Source: Pseudomonas fulva NBRC 16637 = DSM 17717
Lineage (GTDB): Bacteria > Pseudomonadota > Gammaproteobacteria > Pseudomonadales > Pseudomonadaceae
Assembly (NCBI RefSeq): GCF_000730565.1
Contig: NZ_BBIQ01000001.1
Location: 310,001-374,000, forward strand
Direction of reading: 5' to 3'
Length of the DNA: 64,000 bases
Positions within the stretch are counted from its first letter, which is position 1, and every line of letters starts with the position of its first letter. Shown piece by piece: positions 17,670 to 26,835 of the stretch. The notes beneath the pieces are model-generated. The model did no database searches, was not told the origin of the DNA, and saw nothing but the letters and a program-made list of their open reading frames with translations. The position numbers and the translations under genes were made by a program.

Positions 17670-18272
17670 TTAGCCCCGTTGCCACAGTGCGTAATGCACC
17701 TGTCCGGTTTTCTTCTCCCGGTGCAGTCGCCAGTTGGCAGGTAGCTGCAAGGTCGACGGAGCCGCTTCGCTCTCGGTATATACCCACGCTTGCTCGCTCA
17801 GCCACTGGTTCTGTTCGAGCAGGTTGCAGGTGTCTGCCAGCAACTGCTGATGAAAAGGTGGGTCCAGGAATACCAGGTCGAATTGCTTTTTGGCAGGGCC
17901 TTGCAGATAGCGCAAGGCATCGGTCTGAAGGATCTGTCCCCGTGGACAGCGCAGGATCTCGAGGTTGTGCTTGAGGTTGGCGATGGCGGCAGAATTGCTG
18001 TCCAGTGCCACGGCATCCTCGGCCCCGCGAGACAGGGCCTCCAGTACCAACGCCCCGCTGCCGGTGAAGGCGTCGAGCACGTGCGCGCCCTCGATATAGG
18101 GGGCCAGCCAGTTGAAAACCGTCTCGCGTACCCGGTCAGGTGTAGGGCGCAAGCCCTCACCATCGGGCACGGCCAGACGACGGCTGCGCCATTGGCCCGC
18201 GATGATGCGCAGGTGGCCCTGGCCCTTGCTCTGGCCCGGTTGCTGGCGGGCGGGAGGGTTGGATCTTGGCAT
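17670..18272 (-). CDS. rsmD: 16S rRNA (guanine966-N2)-methyltransferase
   Basis: 200 residues. After a basic, disordered N-terminus (to about 20) comes LRIIAGQWRSRRLAVPDGEGL, cited here as RIIAGQWRSRRL, then LRPTPDRVRETVFNWL, the SAM-binding VLDAFTGSGAL and the catalytic VFLDPPFH (DPPF). These define RsmD, which methylates G966 in the 30S subunit. The ATG overlaps the stop of the upstream M16 gene (TAATG), so it is translationally linked to the M16 pair 2. Linkage of rsmD with ftsY is ancient; here the M16 genes intervene. Confidence 0.95.
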   Translation of the reverse strand: MPRSNPPARQQPGQSKGQGHLRIIAGQWRSRRLAVPDGEGLRPTPDRVRETVFNWLAPYIEGAHVLDAFTGSGALVLEALSRGAEDAVALDSNSAAIANLKHNLEILRCPRGQILQTDALRYLQGPAKKQFDLVFLDPPFHQQLLADTCNLLEQNQWLSEQAWVYTESEAAPSTLQLPANWRLHREKKTGQVHYALWQRG

Positions 18273-19762
18273 TAGTGCTCCGGTACCCCGAGCGGTTGCC
18301 CGGAGGGTTTATCAGTAGGGGCTGGCAGTGGCTTCTGCGGCACCTTCGGACCGACTGTGACGATGACCAGCTTGTCGGCGGACAAATGCTTGTTCATGGC
18401 GTCCTTGACCTGTTCGACGGTCAGGGCCTGGGACTGCTGCATGAAGTCTTCCAGCCAGCTCAATGGCAGGTTGTAGAAGCCGATGGCGCCCAGTTGCCCG
18501 ACGATGCTGGCATTGCTCGCATTGGAAAGCGGGAAGCTTCCAGCCAGCTCGCGCTTGGCATCGTCCAGTTCCTGCTGGGTAGGGCCGCTGCGCAGATAGT
18601 CGGCCAGAATACCCTGAACCAGCTTCAATGTCCCTTCGCTGAGTTCGGCGCGGGTTTGCAGGTTGATCATGAACGGGCCGCGCACTTGCATCGGGCTGAA
18701 GGCCGAATAGACACCGTAGGTCAGACCGCGCTTTTCACGCACCTCACTCATCAGCCGCGTGCCGAACGCGCCGCCACCGAGGATCTGATTGCCCAGTGAC
18801 AAGGCTGGCCAATCCTTGTCCTGGCGATCGATACCCAGCTCTGCGAGCATCAGGTGTGTCTGTTGGGACGGAAACTCGATGTGGGTGAAGCCTGCCTTGG
18901 GCGCTGTCGGCTGGGCTGGGGCAGGCAAGGCCGGGCCTTTGGGCAGGCCGGCTGAAACCTGCGCGGCAATTGCCTCGGCTTCGCTGCGGTTCAGGTCGCC
19001 CACCAGTGCAATGACGGCATTGCCCGGTGTGTAAGCCTTGGCATGAAACGCACGCAACTGCTCAAGGGTAATGCCGGTGATGCTTTGCGGTGTCCCATCG
19101 CTGGGATGCGCATAAGGGTGTTCGCCGTACAGGTGGGTGAACAGCGTCTTGCCTGCAAGCTTGCCGGGGTTCTGCTTATCGTACTCGAAGCCGGCCAGCA
19201 TCTGGTTCTTGAGCCGTTTGAGCGCCTCGTCCGGGAAGGTGGGCTTGCCTGTGACCTCGGTAAACAGCTTCAAGGCCGGTTCGCGCTTGTCCTTGGCACT
19301 GAGGCTACGTAGCGAAGCGACGGCCATGTCGCGGTACGAGCCGTTGCCGAAATCCGCCCCAAGGCCCTCGAAGCCTTGGGCGATGGCAGTCACATCCTTG
19401 CCCTTTACGCCTTCGTTGAGCATGGCGTTGGTCAGGGCCGCCAGGCCTGGTGTGTCACCGTCCTGGCTGCTGCCGGCGGCGAAGGTCACGCGCAGGTCGA
19501 ACATCGGGAGCTCGCGGGCCTCGACGAACAGCACCCGCGCGCCTTCAGCCGTGTTCCAGTGCTGGATGTTCAGCTGGCGGGTAGTGGGCGCCTTGCCGTC
19601 AAGCTCGGCCAGGGACTGTAATGTGTTGGCCTGCCGGGCTTGTGCATTGCCAGCCTTGGCAGCGTCCTCGGCCAGTGCCGGTACGGCCAGTGCAGCCGTC
19701 AATGCCCAGGTACAGATACCCGTAGCCAGCCAGTGGGGACGATGCAAGCGACGGTCACTCAT
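18272..19762 (-). CDS. Periplasmic M16-like protein lacking the zinc site (pair 2)
   Basis: 496 residues. The start at 19762 gives MSDRRLHRPHWLATG followed by a hydrophobic stretch ending VPALAEDA, a good Sec signal peptide. Two M16 halves follow. At the zinc-site position the chain reads GDTPGLAALTNAML, without HxxEH. The second half has the conserved KRGLTYGVYSAFSP motif. It is the non-catalytic partner of the gene upstream, whose stop it overlaps by eight bases. The C-terminus is proline-rich. Its 3' end overlaps the rsmD start. Confidence 0.88.
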   Translation of the reverse strand: MSDRRLHRPHWLATGICTWALTAALAVPALAEDAAKAGNAQARQANTLQSLAELDGKAPTTRQLNIQHWNTAEGARVLFVEARELPMFDLRVTFAAGSSQDGDTPGLAALTNAMLNEGVKGKDVTAIAQGFEGLGADFGNGSYRDMAVASLRSLSAKDKREPALKLFTEVTGKPTFPDEALKRLKNQMLAGFEYDKQNPGKLAGKTLFTHLYGEHPYAHPSDGTPQSITGITLEQLRAFHAKAYTPGNAVIALVGDLNRSEAEAIAAQVSAGLPKGPALPAPAQPTAPKAGFTHIEFPSQQTHLMLAELGIDRQDKDWPALSLGNQILGGGAFGTRLMSEVREKRGLTYGVYSAFSPMQVRGPFMINLQTRAELSEGTLKLVQGILADYLRSGPTQQELDDAKRELAGSFPLSNASNASIVGQLGAIGFYNLPLSWLEDFMQQSQALTVEQVKDAMNKHLSADKLVIVTVGPKVPQKPLPAPTDKPSGQPLGVPEH

Positions 19763-21110
19763 GAGCGGACTCCTCGGGCAGAACATGGGCAACGCTCAGG
19801 CGTTCGCGGGTGAAATAGGTACGGGCAGCTTGCTGGATGTCCTGAGGGGTAACGCGCTTGAGTTCGTCCAGCTCGCTGTCGATCAACTTCCAGGACAGGC
19901 CGACGGTTTCCAGCTGGCCGATGGTGGTTGCCTGGCTGCTGATCGAGTCGCGGTCATACACCAGCCCGGCGATGACCTGGGCGCGCACGCGCTCGAGCTC
20001 TTCTGCCGTCGGCGGTGTGGTCTTGAGTTCATCCAGCAGTTGCCAGATGCCCTTTTCCACGTCTGCCAGGGTTTTTTGTTTCTGCACGTTGGGCGTGGCT
20101 GAAATCAGGAACAGGCTGTCGCCGCGCGTGAAGGCGTTGTAGCTGGACGAGGCCCCGGCCACCAGCTCCTGCCCGCGCTCCAGTCGTGCGGGCATGCGCG
20201 CACTGTAGCCGCCATCGAGCAAGGCCGAGATCAGGCGCAAGGCATGCACCGTGCGAGGGTCCTGGGCCGTGGGCAGGCCAGGTACGTTGAAGCCGTAGAT
20301 CAGGCTCGGCAGCTGGGTGCGCACGTGCAGGGTCAGCTGTCGCTGGCCGGGCTCTGCCAGCTCCAGCGGCAGCTTGGCCGCAGGTGTGTCCCGGCGAGGA
20401 ATAGCGCCGAAGTACTTCTGGGCCAGGCCCTTGACTTCGTCGGCGGTAACATCGCCCACCACCACGAGCGTGGCGTTGTTGGGTGCGTACCACGAGGTGT
20501 ACCAGTGGCGCAGCTCCTCGACTTTCATGCGCTCCAGGTCAGCCATCCAGCCGATGGTTGGGGTGTGGTAGCCGCTGGCCGGGTAGGCCATGGCACGAAA
20601 CAGCTCGAACGCCTTGGCATTGGGCTGGTCGTCGGTGCGCAGGCGGCGCTCTTCCTTGATGACCTCGATTTCACGGCTGAACTCGTCGGCCGGCAGACGC
20701 AGGCTGGCCAGGCGATCGGCCTCCAGCTCGAAGGCGACCGGCAAGCGATCGCGCGCCAGCACCTGATAGTAGGCGGTGTAGTCGTCGCTGGTGAACGCGT
20801 TCTCTTCGGCGCCCAGATCCCGCAGGATGCGCGAGGCTTCGCCAGGGCCGACCTTGGCACTGCCCTTGAACATCATGTGCTCGAGCGCATGCGAAAGGCC
20901 GGTCTGGCCAGGCGTCTCGTAGCTGGAGCCGACCTTGTACCAGATCTGCGAGACCACCACCGGGGCGCGATGGTCTTCGCGCACGACCACTTTGAGGCCG
21001 TTATCCAGGATGAATTCGTGAGTGGGTTGCACATCGGCGGCGAAGGCCGCAAGCGGGAGGCACAGCGTGCCGAGCAACAGGCCAGCGGCGCGGCGGGCTA
21101 GAGCATTCAT
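19755..21110 (-). CDS. Periplasmic M16-family zinc peptidase, catalytic subunit (pair 2)
   Basis: 451 residues. An N-terminal signal peptide (residues 1-24, ARRAAGLLLGTLCLPLAAFA) precedes the M16 core. The zinc motif HALEH is at residues 74-78, and Glu154 in IKEERRL is the third ligand. A second inactive M16 half follows. It is thus an exported zinc metallopeptidase, presumably assembling with the non-catalytic protein encoded directly downstream. It is divergent from ftsY. The start is followed by a typical n-region with arginines. The substrate is unknown, with peptides or small proteins in the periplasm expected from the family. Confidence 0.9.
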   Translation of the reverse strand: MNALARRAAGLLLGTLCLPLAAFAADVQPTHEFILDNGLKVVVREDHRAPVVVSQIWYKVGSSYETPGQTGLSHALEHMMFKGSAKVGPGEASRILRDLGAEENAFTSDDYTAYYQVLARDRLPVAFELEADRLASLRLPADEFSREIEVIKEERRLRTDDQPNAKAFELFRAMAYPASGYHTPTIGWMADLERMKVEELRHWYTSWYAPNNATLVVVGDVTADEVKGLAQKYFGAIPRRDTPAAKLPLELAEPGQRQLTLHVRTQLPSLIYGFNVPGLPTAQDPRTVHALRLISALLDGGYSARMPARLERGQELVAGASSSYNAFTRGDSLFLISATPNVQKQKTLADVEKGIWQLLDELKTTPPTAEELERVRAQVIAGLVYDRDSISSQATTIGQLETVGLSWKLIDSELDELKRVTPQDIQQAARTYFTRERLSVAHVLPEESAHE

Positions 21111-21340
21111 ACGGTGTTTAACCTGTTCGGCGGCCCGCTGGGTTTAGCGTCGGCAGGCCAGGAGGTGCTAGGATACTGATCCGGTTGCCTGGCGACCATG
21201 CCTGTCGCCGTTCTGGCCTGCAGGACATCAAGACAAAACGTTGCGCATGAACCAGCCGGCTTCTAGATAGTCTGTTCTGCGTAGAAAGAATTCCTGATGC
21301 GCCCTAGCGGGCCATCGCTACCCTGAGATAGCCGTCTTCC

Positions 21341-22840
21341 ATGTTTGGTTCCAACGACGACAAAAAAGCGCCGGCCGAGGCTGGCGAGAAGAAAGGCCTG
21401 TTCGGCTGGTTCCGCAAGAAGCCGCAGCCACCTGCGCAAGCGGACGTGCCGACGGAAAAATTCCCTGCTGTCCAAGCGCCCGCGCCAGCGACACCCGATC
21501 AAACGGATGGGCCTGCACCGCTGGCCGAGCACGCTGCCCCGGCCGTAGCGCCGACTGCGGAGCCGACACCCCCAGTTCAGGTGACGCCTGCGCCCTTGCC
21601 CGAGGTCGCTGTGCCCGTGGCACCCGCGCCGGTCGCCGACCCTGCACCACACGTGCCTGCACCTGCACCTGCACCAACGCCTGCTGCTGTGCCTGAAGTG
21701 GAAGTTCCTGCCCCCGTGAGCAACCTGGTGCTGCCGGTTGCAGAAGAACCCGTGGCGCTGGTGCCCGATCTGCAAGCCAAGGCGCCACCAGTGATTCCGG
21801 ATCGCCCGGCGCCTGCGCCGGCAGTCCAGCCCGTTGCAGAGCCGGCCAAGGTCGATTTGCACATCGAGGCCGAGGCTGCCCCGTCCGTCGAAGCCGCTCA
21901 GTCCGAGCCTGTGAAAGCAGGCTTTTTCGCCCGCCTCAAGCAGGGGTTGTCCAAGACCAGCGCCAGCATTGGCGAAGGCATGGCCAGCCTGTTCCTGGGC
22001 AAGAAAGTCATCGATGACGATTTGCTCGACGAGATCGAGACCCGCCTGCTGACCGCCGACGTCGGCGTGGAGGCCACGTCCACCATCGTTCAGAACCTGA
22101 CGCAGAAGGTGGCCCGCAAGCAGCTGGCCGACGCCGACGCGCTGTACAAGTCCTTGCAGGAAGAGCTGGCCGCGTTGCTCAGGCCTGTCGAGCAGCCGAT
22201 GGTCGTGGCGGCGCAGAACAAGCCTTATGTGATCCTGGTGGTAGGCGTCAATGGCGCCGGCAAGACCACCACCATCGGCAAGCTGGCCAAGAAGCTGCAG
22301 ATGGAAGGCAAGAAAGTGATGCTGGCTGCAGGCGATACCTTCCGGGCCGCAGCGGTCGAGCAGTTGCAGGTGTGGGGTGAGCGTAACCGCATCCCGGTGA
22401 TCGCGCAGCACACTGGCGCCGACTCCGCCTCGGTGATCTTCGACGCGGTGCAGGCAGCCAAGGCCAGGGGCGTGGATGTGCTGATCGCCGACACTGCCGG
22501 GCGCCTGCACACCAAGGACAACCTGATGGAGGAGCTGAAGAAGGTCCGCCGCGTCATCGGCAAGCTCGATCCCGATGCGCCGCACGAAGTGCTGCTGGTG
22601 CTCGACGCCGGTACCGGCCAGAACGCCATCAGCCAGGCCAAGTATTTCCACCAGAGCGTGGAGCTGACCGGTCTTGCGCTCACCAAGCTCGACGGTACCG
22701 CCAAGGGTGGTGTCATCTTCGCCCTGGCCAAGCAATTCAAGCTGCCTATCCGGTTCATCGGTGTCGGTGAGGGGATCGATGACCTGCGCACCTTTGAAGC
22801 CGAGCCGTTCGTCAAGGCCCTGTTCGCCGAGCGAGACTGA
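21341..22840 (+). CDS. ftsY: Signal recognition particle receptor
   Basis: 499 residues. The N-terminus (MFGSNDDKKAPAEAGEKKG, then LFGWFRKK) resembles the membrane-targeting helix. It is followed by a low-complexity Pro/Ala/Val region to about residue 185, which serves as the acidic A domain. The NG domain follows: KAGFFARLKQGLSKT at about 190, GVNGAGKTTTIGKLA (G1) near residue 302, DTAGRLHTKDN (G3) and LTKLDGTAKGG (G4/G5). This GTPase docks ribosome-SRP complexes at the Sec translocon. It begins the ftsY-ftsE-ftsX cluster, with ftsE two bases after its stop. Confidence 0.97.
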   Translation: MFGSNDDKKAPAEAGEKKGLFGWFRKKPQPPAQADVPTEKFPAVQAPAPATPDQTDGPAPLAEHAAPAVAPTAEPTPPVQVTPAPLPEVAVPVAPAPVADPAPHVPAPAPAPTPAAVPEVEVPAPVSNLVLPVAEEPVALVPDLQAKAPPVIPDRPAPAPAVQPVAEPAKVDLHIEAEAAPSVEAAQSEPVKAGFFARLKQGLSKTSASIGEGMASLFLGKKVIDDDLLDEIETRLLTADVGVEATSTIVQNLTQKVARKQLADADALYKSLQEELAALLRPVEQPMVVAAQNKPYVILVVGVNGAGKTTTIGKLAKKLQMEGKKVMLAAGDTFRAAAVEQLQVWGERNRIPVIAQHTGADSASVIFDAVQAAKARGVDVLIADTAGRLHTKDNLMEELKKVRRVIGKLDPDAPHEVLLVLDAGTGQNAISQAKYFHQSVELTGLALTKLDGTAKGGVIFALAKQFKLPIRFIGVGEGIDDLRTFEAEPFVKALFAERD

Positions 22841-22842
22841 CC

Positions 22843-23514
22843 ATGATTCGATTCGAACAGGTTGCCAAGCGCTACCCCAACGGCCACGTGGGGCTGCACG
22901 AGCTGAGTTTCCGGGCGCGTCGGGGCGAATTCCTGTTCGTCACCGGGCATTCGGGTGCAGGTAAAAGTACGCTGCTGCGCCTGCTGCTGGCCATGGAGCG
23001 TCCCACCAGCGGCAAACTGATGCTGGCCGGGCAGGACCTGGGTCAGATCAGCAATTCGCAGATCCCGTTCCTGCGCCGCCAGATAGGCGTGGTGTTCCAG
23101 AACCACCAGTTGCTGTTCGACCGCACGGTCTTCAACAACATTGCCTTGCCCCTGCAGATACTGGGCTTGTCCAAGGTCGAGATCGCCAAGCGCGTGGACT
23201 CGGCGCTGGAGCGGGTGTCTCTGGTCGACAAAGGCGAGCTGTACCCTGCCGACTTGTCGACCGGCCAACAGCAGCGCGTGGGTATCGCCCGCGCCATCGT
23301 GCACCAGCCAGCCTTGCTGCTGGCCGACGAGCCAACCGGCAACCTCGACCCGCGCCTGGCCGCAGAGATCATGGGTGTTTTCGAAGACATCAACCGACTG
23401 GGCACAACGGTCTTGATCGCCAGCCACGACCTGGCCCTGATCGCGCGCATGCGTCACCGCATGTTGACCTTGCAGCGCGGCCGTTTGATCGGCGACGGGG
23501 AGGCCGGACAATGA
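22843..23514 (+). CDS. ftsE: Cell division ATP-binding protein FtsE
   Basis: 223 residues of one ABC ATPase domain: Walker A GHSGAGKSTLLRLL at residues 37-50, a Q-loop at VVFQNHQLL, the signature LSTGQQQRVGIARAI (LSTGQ in place of LSGGQ, usual for FtsE), Walker B LLLADEPTGNLD and the H-loop SHD. FtsE drives FtsX to activate periplasmic murein hydrolases through EnvC-like adaptors at the septum. The stop overlaps the ftsX start (ATGA). Confidence 0.97.
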   Translation: MIRFEQVAKRYPNGHVGLHELSFRARRGEFLFVTGHSGAGKSTLLRLLLAMERPTSGKLMLAGQDLGQISNSQIPFLRRQIGVVFQNHQLLFDRTVFNNIALPLQILGLSKVEIAKRVDSALERVSLVDKGELYPADLSTGQQQRVGIARAIVHQPALLLADEPTGNLDPRLAAEIMGVFEDINRLGTTVLIASHDLALIARMRHRMLTLQRGRLIGDGEAGQ

Positions 23515-24539
23515 GCACCACACGTTCACCAAAAGTTTCCGAGCGCGTCGCGCCCAAGCCTGCCGACCCCCAGCCTGCCAAGAAGCGTGGTGCAGGCGCC
23601 GACGATGACGGCCCGGACCTGCGTACCCTTATGCACGCCTGGCTTGAAAGCCATCGCGCCAGCCTGGCGGACAGCTTGCGGCGACTGGGCAAGCAACCCA
23701 TTGGCAGCTTCTTCACCTGCATGGTGATGGCCGTGGCGCTGAGCATGCCCATGGGGCTGTCATTGCTGCTCAAGAACGTCGAGCAGTTGGGCGGGTCCTG
23801 GCAGCGCGCCGCGCAAATCTCCCTGTACCTCAAGCTCGATGCCAACAGCCGTGACGGCGAGGCGTTGCGCGATGAAATCAAGGGCATGCCGGGCGTAGCA
23901 GAGGCGCAGTATGTGAGTCGCGAGCAGGCACTGCAGGAGTTCCAGCAGCAATCGGGCCTCGGCGAGGCGCTGCGAGAGTTGCCCGACAACCCACTGCCCG
24001 GCGTGGTCGTGGTGACCCCGACCGAAGTCGACAAGCCGGCTCTGGAAGCGCTGCGTCAGCGCCTGTCCGAGTTGCCGCGCGTCGATGTGGCGCAGCTGGA
24101 CCTGGTATGGGTCGAGCGACTGGCGGCCATCCTCAAGCTTGGGGACCGGTTCGTATTCGGGCTGGCCGTCATGCTGATTTCCGCGCTGCTCTTAGTAATT
24201 GGTAACACAATTCGTCTACATATCGAGAACCGCCGTGTCGAGATCGAGGTGATCAAGCTGGTGGGGGGCACCGATGCCTACGTACGCCGGCCTTTCCTGT
24301 ACATGGGGGCCTTGTACGGCCTGGGTGCGGGCCTGTTGGCCTGGGCTATCCTGGCGTTTGGCCTAGGGTGGCTGAACGAGGCCGTGGTGAGCCTTTCTGG
24401 TCTGTATGGCAGCGATTTTGCCTTGGGTGGCGTACCGGCCTCCGATGGTCTTTCGCTCTTGATCGGAGCGGTGCTGTTGGGGTATATCGGTGCATGGATT
24501 GCAGTCGCCCGCCACTTGAACGAGCTGGCGCCGCGATAG
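23511..24539 (+). CDS. ftsX: Cell division protein FtsX
   Basis: 342 residues. A cytoplasmic, charged N-terminus of about 60 residues precedes TM1 (SFFTCMVMAVALSMPMGLSL). A periplasmic domain to about residue 220 follows, with three more membrane segments, the last ending at the C-terminus. This four-helix layout is the FtsX permease type. It transmits FtsE ATPase cycles to periplasmic amidase activators. The N-terminal extension is typical of pseudomonads. Start overlaps the ftsE stop by four bases. No terminator separates it from rpoH. Confidence 0.95.
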   Translation: MSTTRSPKVSERVAPKPADPQPAKKRGAGADDDGPDLRTLMHAWLESHRASLADSLRRLGKQPIGSFFTCMVMAVALSMPMGLSLLLKNVEQLGGSWQRAAQISLYLKLDANSRDGEALRDEIKGMPGVAEAQYVSREQALQEFQQQSGLGEALRELPDNPLPGVVVVTPTEVDKPALEALRQRLSELPRVDVAQLDLVWVERLAAILKLGDRFVFGLAVMLISALLLVIGNTIRLHIENRRVEIEVIKLVGGTDAYVRRPFLYMGALYGLGAGLLAWAILAFGLGWLNEAVVSLSGLYGSDFALGGVPASDGLSLLIGAVLLGYIGAWIAVARHLNELAPR

Positions 24540-24575
24540 TTTTTATTTGCCAGCATTGGCCTGGGCGCGCCCGTT

Positions 24576-24603
24576 GGAACTTGTACCTGGGCCCCAGGTC
24601 TAT
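24576..24603 (+). promoter_or_regulatory. Candidate AlgU (sigma-E type) promoter of rpoH with palindromic spacer
   Basis: GGAACTT (24576-24582), a 16-bp spacer and TCTAT (24599-24603) fit the extracytoplasmic-stress consensus GAACTT-N16/17-TCnnA. The spacer is almost entirely a 15-bp palindrome, ACCTGGG-C-CCCAGGT (24585-24599). rpoH is a known AlgU target in P. aeruginosa, which supports the call. The start codon is 49 bp downstream of the -10. Confidence 0.65.
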
Positions 24604-24651
24604 GTAGGCAGCGCCTGAAAAGCGCGAGTTCAGTAAGTCGGAGGTTCTTTA

Positions 24652-25506
24652 ATGACCACATCGTTGCAACCTGCGTATGCCCTGGTACCCGGTGCAAACC
24701 TGGAGTCCTACGTGCATACGGTCAACAGCATCCCGCTGCTGACTGTCGAGCAGGAGCGGGATCTGGCTGAGCGTCTCTATTACGAGCAGGACCTCGAAGC
24801 TGCTCGGCAAATGGTAATGGCCCACCTGCGGTTCGTCGTGCACATCGCCCGCAGCTATGCCGGTTATGGGCTGGCCCAGGCCGACCTGATCCAGGAAGGC
24901 AACGTCGGCCTGATGAAGGCCGTCAAGCGCTTCAACCCGGAAATGGGCGTGCGCCTGGTGTCGTTCGCCGTGCACTGGATCAAGGCCGAAATCCACGAGT
25001 TCATCCTGCGCAACTGGCGCATCGTCAAGGTGGCGACCACCAAGGCCCAGCGCAAGCTGTTCTTCAACCTGCGCAGCCAGAAAAAGCGTCTGGCCTGGTT
25101 GAACAACGACGAAGTGCATCGGGTTGCCGAAAGCCTGGGGGTCGAGCCTCGTGAAGTACGCGAGATGGAAAGCCGTCTGAGCGGTCACGACATGGCGTTC
25201 GATCCGGCGGCCGAAGCCGACGACGACAGTGCCTTCCAGTCGCCAGCGCATTACCTGGAAGACCACCGTTACGACCCGGCGGTACAACTTGAAGATGCAG
25301 ACTGGAGCGACAACTCCACCAGCAACCTTCATGAAGCCCTGCAGGGCCTGGATGACCGTAGCCGGGATATTCTGTACCAGCGCTGGTTGGCCGAAGAGAA
25401 AGCCACCCTGCATGAGCTGGCCGAGAAATACAGCGTGTCGGCCGAGCGTATTCGCCAGCTGGAGAAGAACGCGATGAACAAGGTCAAGGCCTTGATCGCT
25501 GCCTGA
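24652..25506 (+). CDS. rpoH: Heat-shock sigma factor sigma-32
   Basis: 284 residues. Region 2 contains [17 protein letters not shown] and [17 protein letters not shown], and the diagnostic RpoH box QRKLFFNLR lies around residues 132-140. Region 4 ends with the helix-turn-helix [19 protein letters not shown]. It directs RNA polymerase to heat-shock promoters and is held in check by DnaK/DnaJ and FtsH. A strong GGAGG precedes the ATG. Transcription probably comes from the AlgU-like promoter upstream as well as from ftsYEX read-through. A perfect bidirectional terminator follows. Confidence 0.98.
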   Translation: MTTSLQPAYALVPGANLESYVHTVNSIPLLTVEQERDLAERLYYEQDLEAARQMVMAHLRFVVHIARSYAGYGLAQADLIQEGNVGLMKAVKRFNPEMGVRLVSFAVHWIKAEIHEFILRNWRIVKVATTKAQRKLFFNLRSQKKRLAWLNNDEVHRVAESLGVEPREVREMESRLSGHDMAFDPAAEADDDSAFQSPAHYLEDHRYDPAVQLEDADWSDNSTSNLHEALQGLDDRSRDILYQRWLAEEKATLHELAEKYSVSAERIRQLEKNAMNKVKALIAA

Positions 25507-25522
25507 TCGTTCTCTGTTCGAC

Positions 25523-25559
25523 AAAAAGCCGCTGCCCTGCAAGGGGATAGCGGCTTTTT
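25523..25559. terminator. Bidirectional terminator between rpoH and mtgA
   Basis: AAAAAGCCGCT (25523-25533) and AGCGGCTTTTT (25549-25559) pair perfectly over 11 bp around a 15-base loop, with U tracts for both directions. Confidence 0.93.
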
Positions 25560-25587
25560 CATGCCTGCTCTGTATGCGGTGACAGGC

Positions 25588-26298
25588 TCATGGCCTGCGT
25601 GATGTGTCCAGTTGCATCAGGTAGCTGGGCCCGCCCAGCTGGCTCATCTGGCGGCGAATCCAGCCCGCGCGGCTGGCTACGTAGGTGCTTGGCTTGCCAG
25701 CATTCCACTTGAGGGGGCTGGGCAGCACGGCGGCCAGTTGTGCGGCTTGCTGCCGGCTGAGTTGACTGGCTTCCACGCCAAAGTGATAGCGAGCGGCTGC
25801 CTGGGCACCGAATACCCCTTGTCCCCACTCGGCACTGTTGAGGTAGACCTCGAGAATGCGCTGCTTGGTCCAGAACAGTTCCATCAAGCCAGTGAACCAT
25901 GCTTCCAGACCCTTGCGCAGCCAGCTACGCCCTGGCCACAGGAACAGGTTCTTGGCCACCTGTTGGGTCAGGGTGCTGGCGCCGCGCACGTTACCGCCAC
26001 GCTCGTTGAAGGCCAGGGCTGCCTGGATGGCGGGTATGTCGAAGCCCCAGTGGCTGGCGAATTTCTGGTCTTCACCGGCAATGACAGCCACCTTGAGGTC
26101 ATCGGAGATATGGTCCCAACTCACCCATTCGCGCTGCAGGTCAATCGGTTCGCCGCTTACCCACGATTGCACCTTACGCTCGAACATCAACGCCGTGCCG
26201 GGCGGAGGTACCCAGCGAAACACCAGGACCAGCACGATACTCACGGCGGCAAACCAGAGCAGAGCGCGCAGAAGACGTCGGAGAAGGTTTCGCAGCAT
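25588..26298 (-). CDS. mtgA: Monofunctional peptidoglycan glycosyltransferase
   Basis: 236 residues. One membrane anchor (about residues 8-28, LRALLWFAAVSIVLVLVFRW) precedes a GT51 domain with AGEDQKFASHWGFD (catalytic Glu), GASTLTQQVAKNLFLW and RILEVYLNSAEWGQGVFG. It polymerises lipid II into glycan strands at the inner membrane without a transpeptidase domain. Converges on rpoH and is divergent from the DUF423 gene. Confidence 0.95.
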   Translation of the reverse strand: MLRNLLRRLLRALLWFAAVSIVLVLVFRWVPPPGTALMFERKVQSWVSGEPIDLQREWVSWDHISDDLKVAVIAGEDQKFASHWGFDIPAIQAALAFNERGGNVRGASTLTQQVAKNLFLWPGRSWLRKGLEAWFTGLMELFWTKQRILEVYLNSAEWGQGVFGAQAAARYHFGVEASQLSRQQAAQLAAVLPSPLKWNAGKPSTYVASRAGWIRRQMSQLGGPSYLMQLDTSRRP

Positions 26299-26361
26299 AG
26301 GGTGGCTTGGCCGGACGTTGGGGAAGGGCCATTATACAGACCCGATCCGAGGAGTCGTCCC

Positions 26362-26733
26362 ATGCTTCGCAGCTTCCTGATGCTTGCCGCTTTTTTCGGT
26401 TTTACCGGCGTGGCCCTGGGCGCCTTTGCAGCCCACGGCCTGAAAAATCGACTCAGCGCTGACTACCTGGCTATTTTCCACACCGGAGTCACCTACCAAC
26501 TGGTTCACGCGCTGGCGCTGTTTGGCGTGGCATTGCTGGCGGTCCATCTGCCTGGCCGGCTGGTGGGTTGGGCCGGTTATCTGTTCGTGCTGGGTATCGT
26601 GCTGTTCTCCGGCAGCCTGTACCTGCTGACACTGACGGGCATCAGCAAGCTGGGCATGATCACGCCCATCGGCGGCCTATGCTTCCTGGCAGGGTGGGTC
26701 TGCCTAGGGCTCGCCGCATGGCGACTGGGCTGA
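26362..26733 (+). CDS. DUF423 family small membrane protein
   Basis: 123 residues with four hydrophobic segments and the family hallmark GALGAFAAHGLK-like motif (here VALGAFAAHGLKNRL) after the first helix, plus TGVTYQLVHALALFGVAL. The function of DUF423 (YgdD-like) proteins is unknown. AGGAG seven bases before the ATG at 26362 fixes the start. Followed by thiS about 100 bp downstream. Confidence 0.88.
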   Translation: MLRSFLMLAAFFGFTGVALGAFAAHGLKNRLSADYLAIFHTGVTYQLVHALALFGVALLAVHLPGRLVGWAGYLFVLGIVLFSGSLYLLTLTGISKLGMITPIGGLCFLAGWVCLGLAAWRLG

Positions 26734-26835
26734 CCGCCCAGTCCACATTAACGACTAATGGCGTGCGGTGGCCTTGGGTTGCGCGGCCTTTCGGCGCTAG
26801 AATGCGGGCCCCAAAGAACAATGGTGGCCGTGAGC

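Noticed and set aside
21263..22735. A 490-codon antisense frame opposite ftsY
   Set aside because: It mirrors the third-position GC bias of ftsY, has low-complexity composition (runs of His, Arg and Gly) and no initiation signals. The same holds for long antisense frames opposite gltB, argS, ponA and ilvD.
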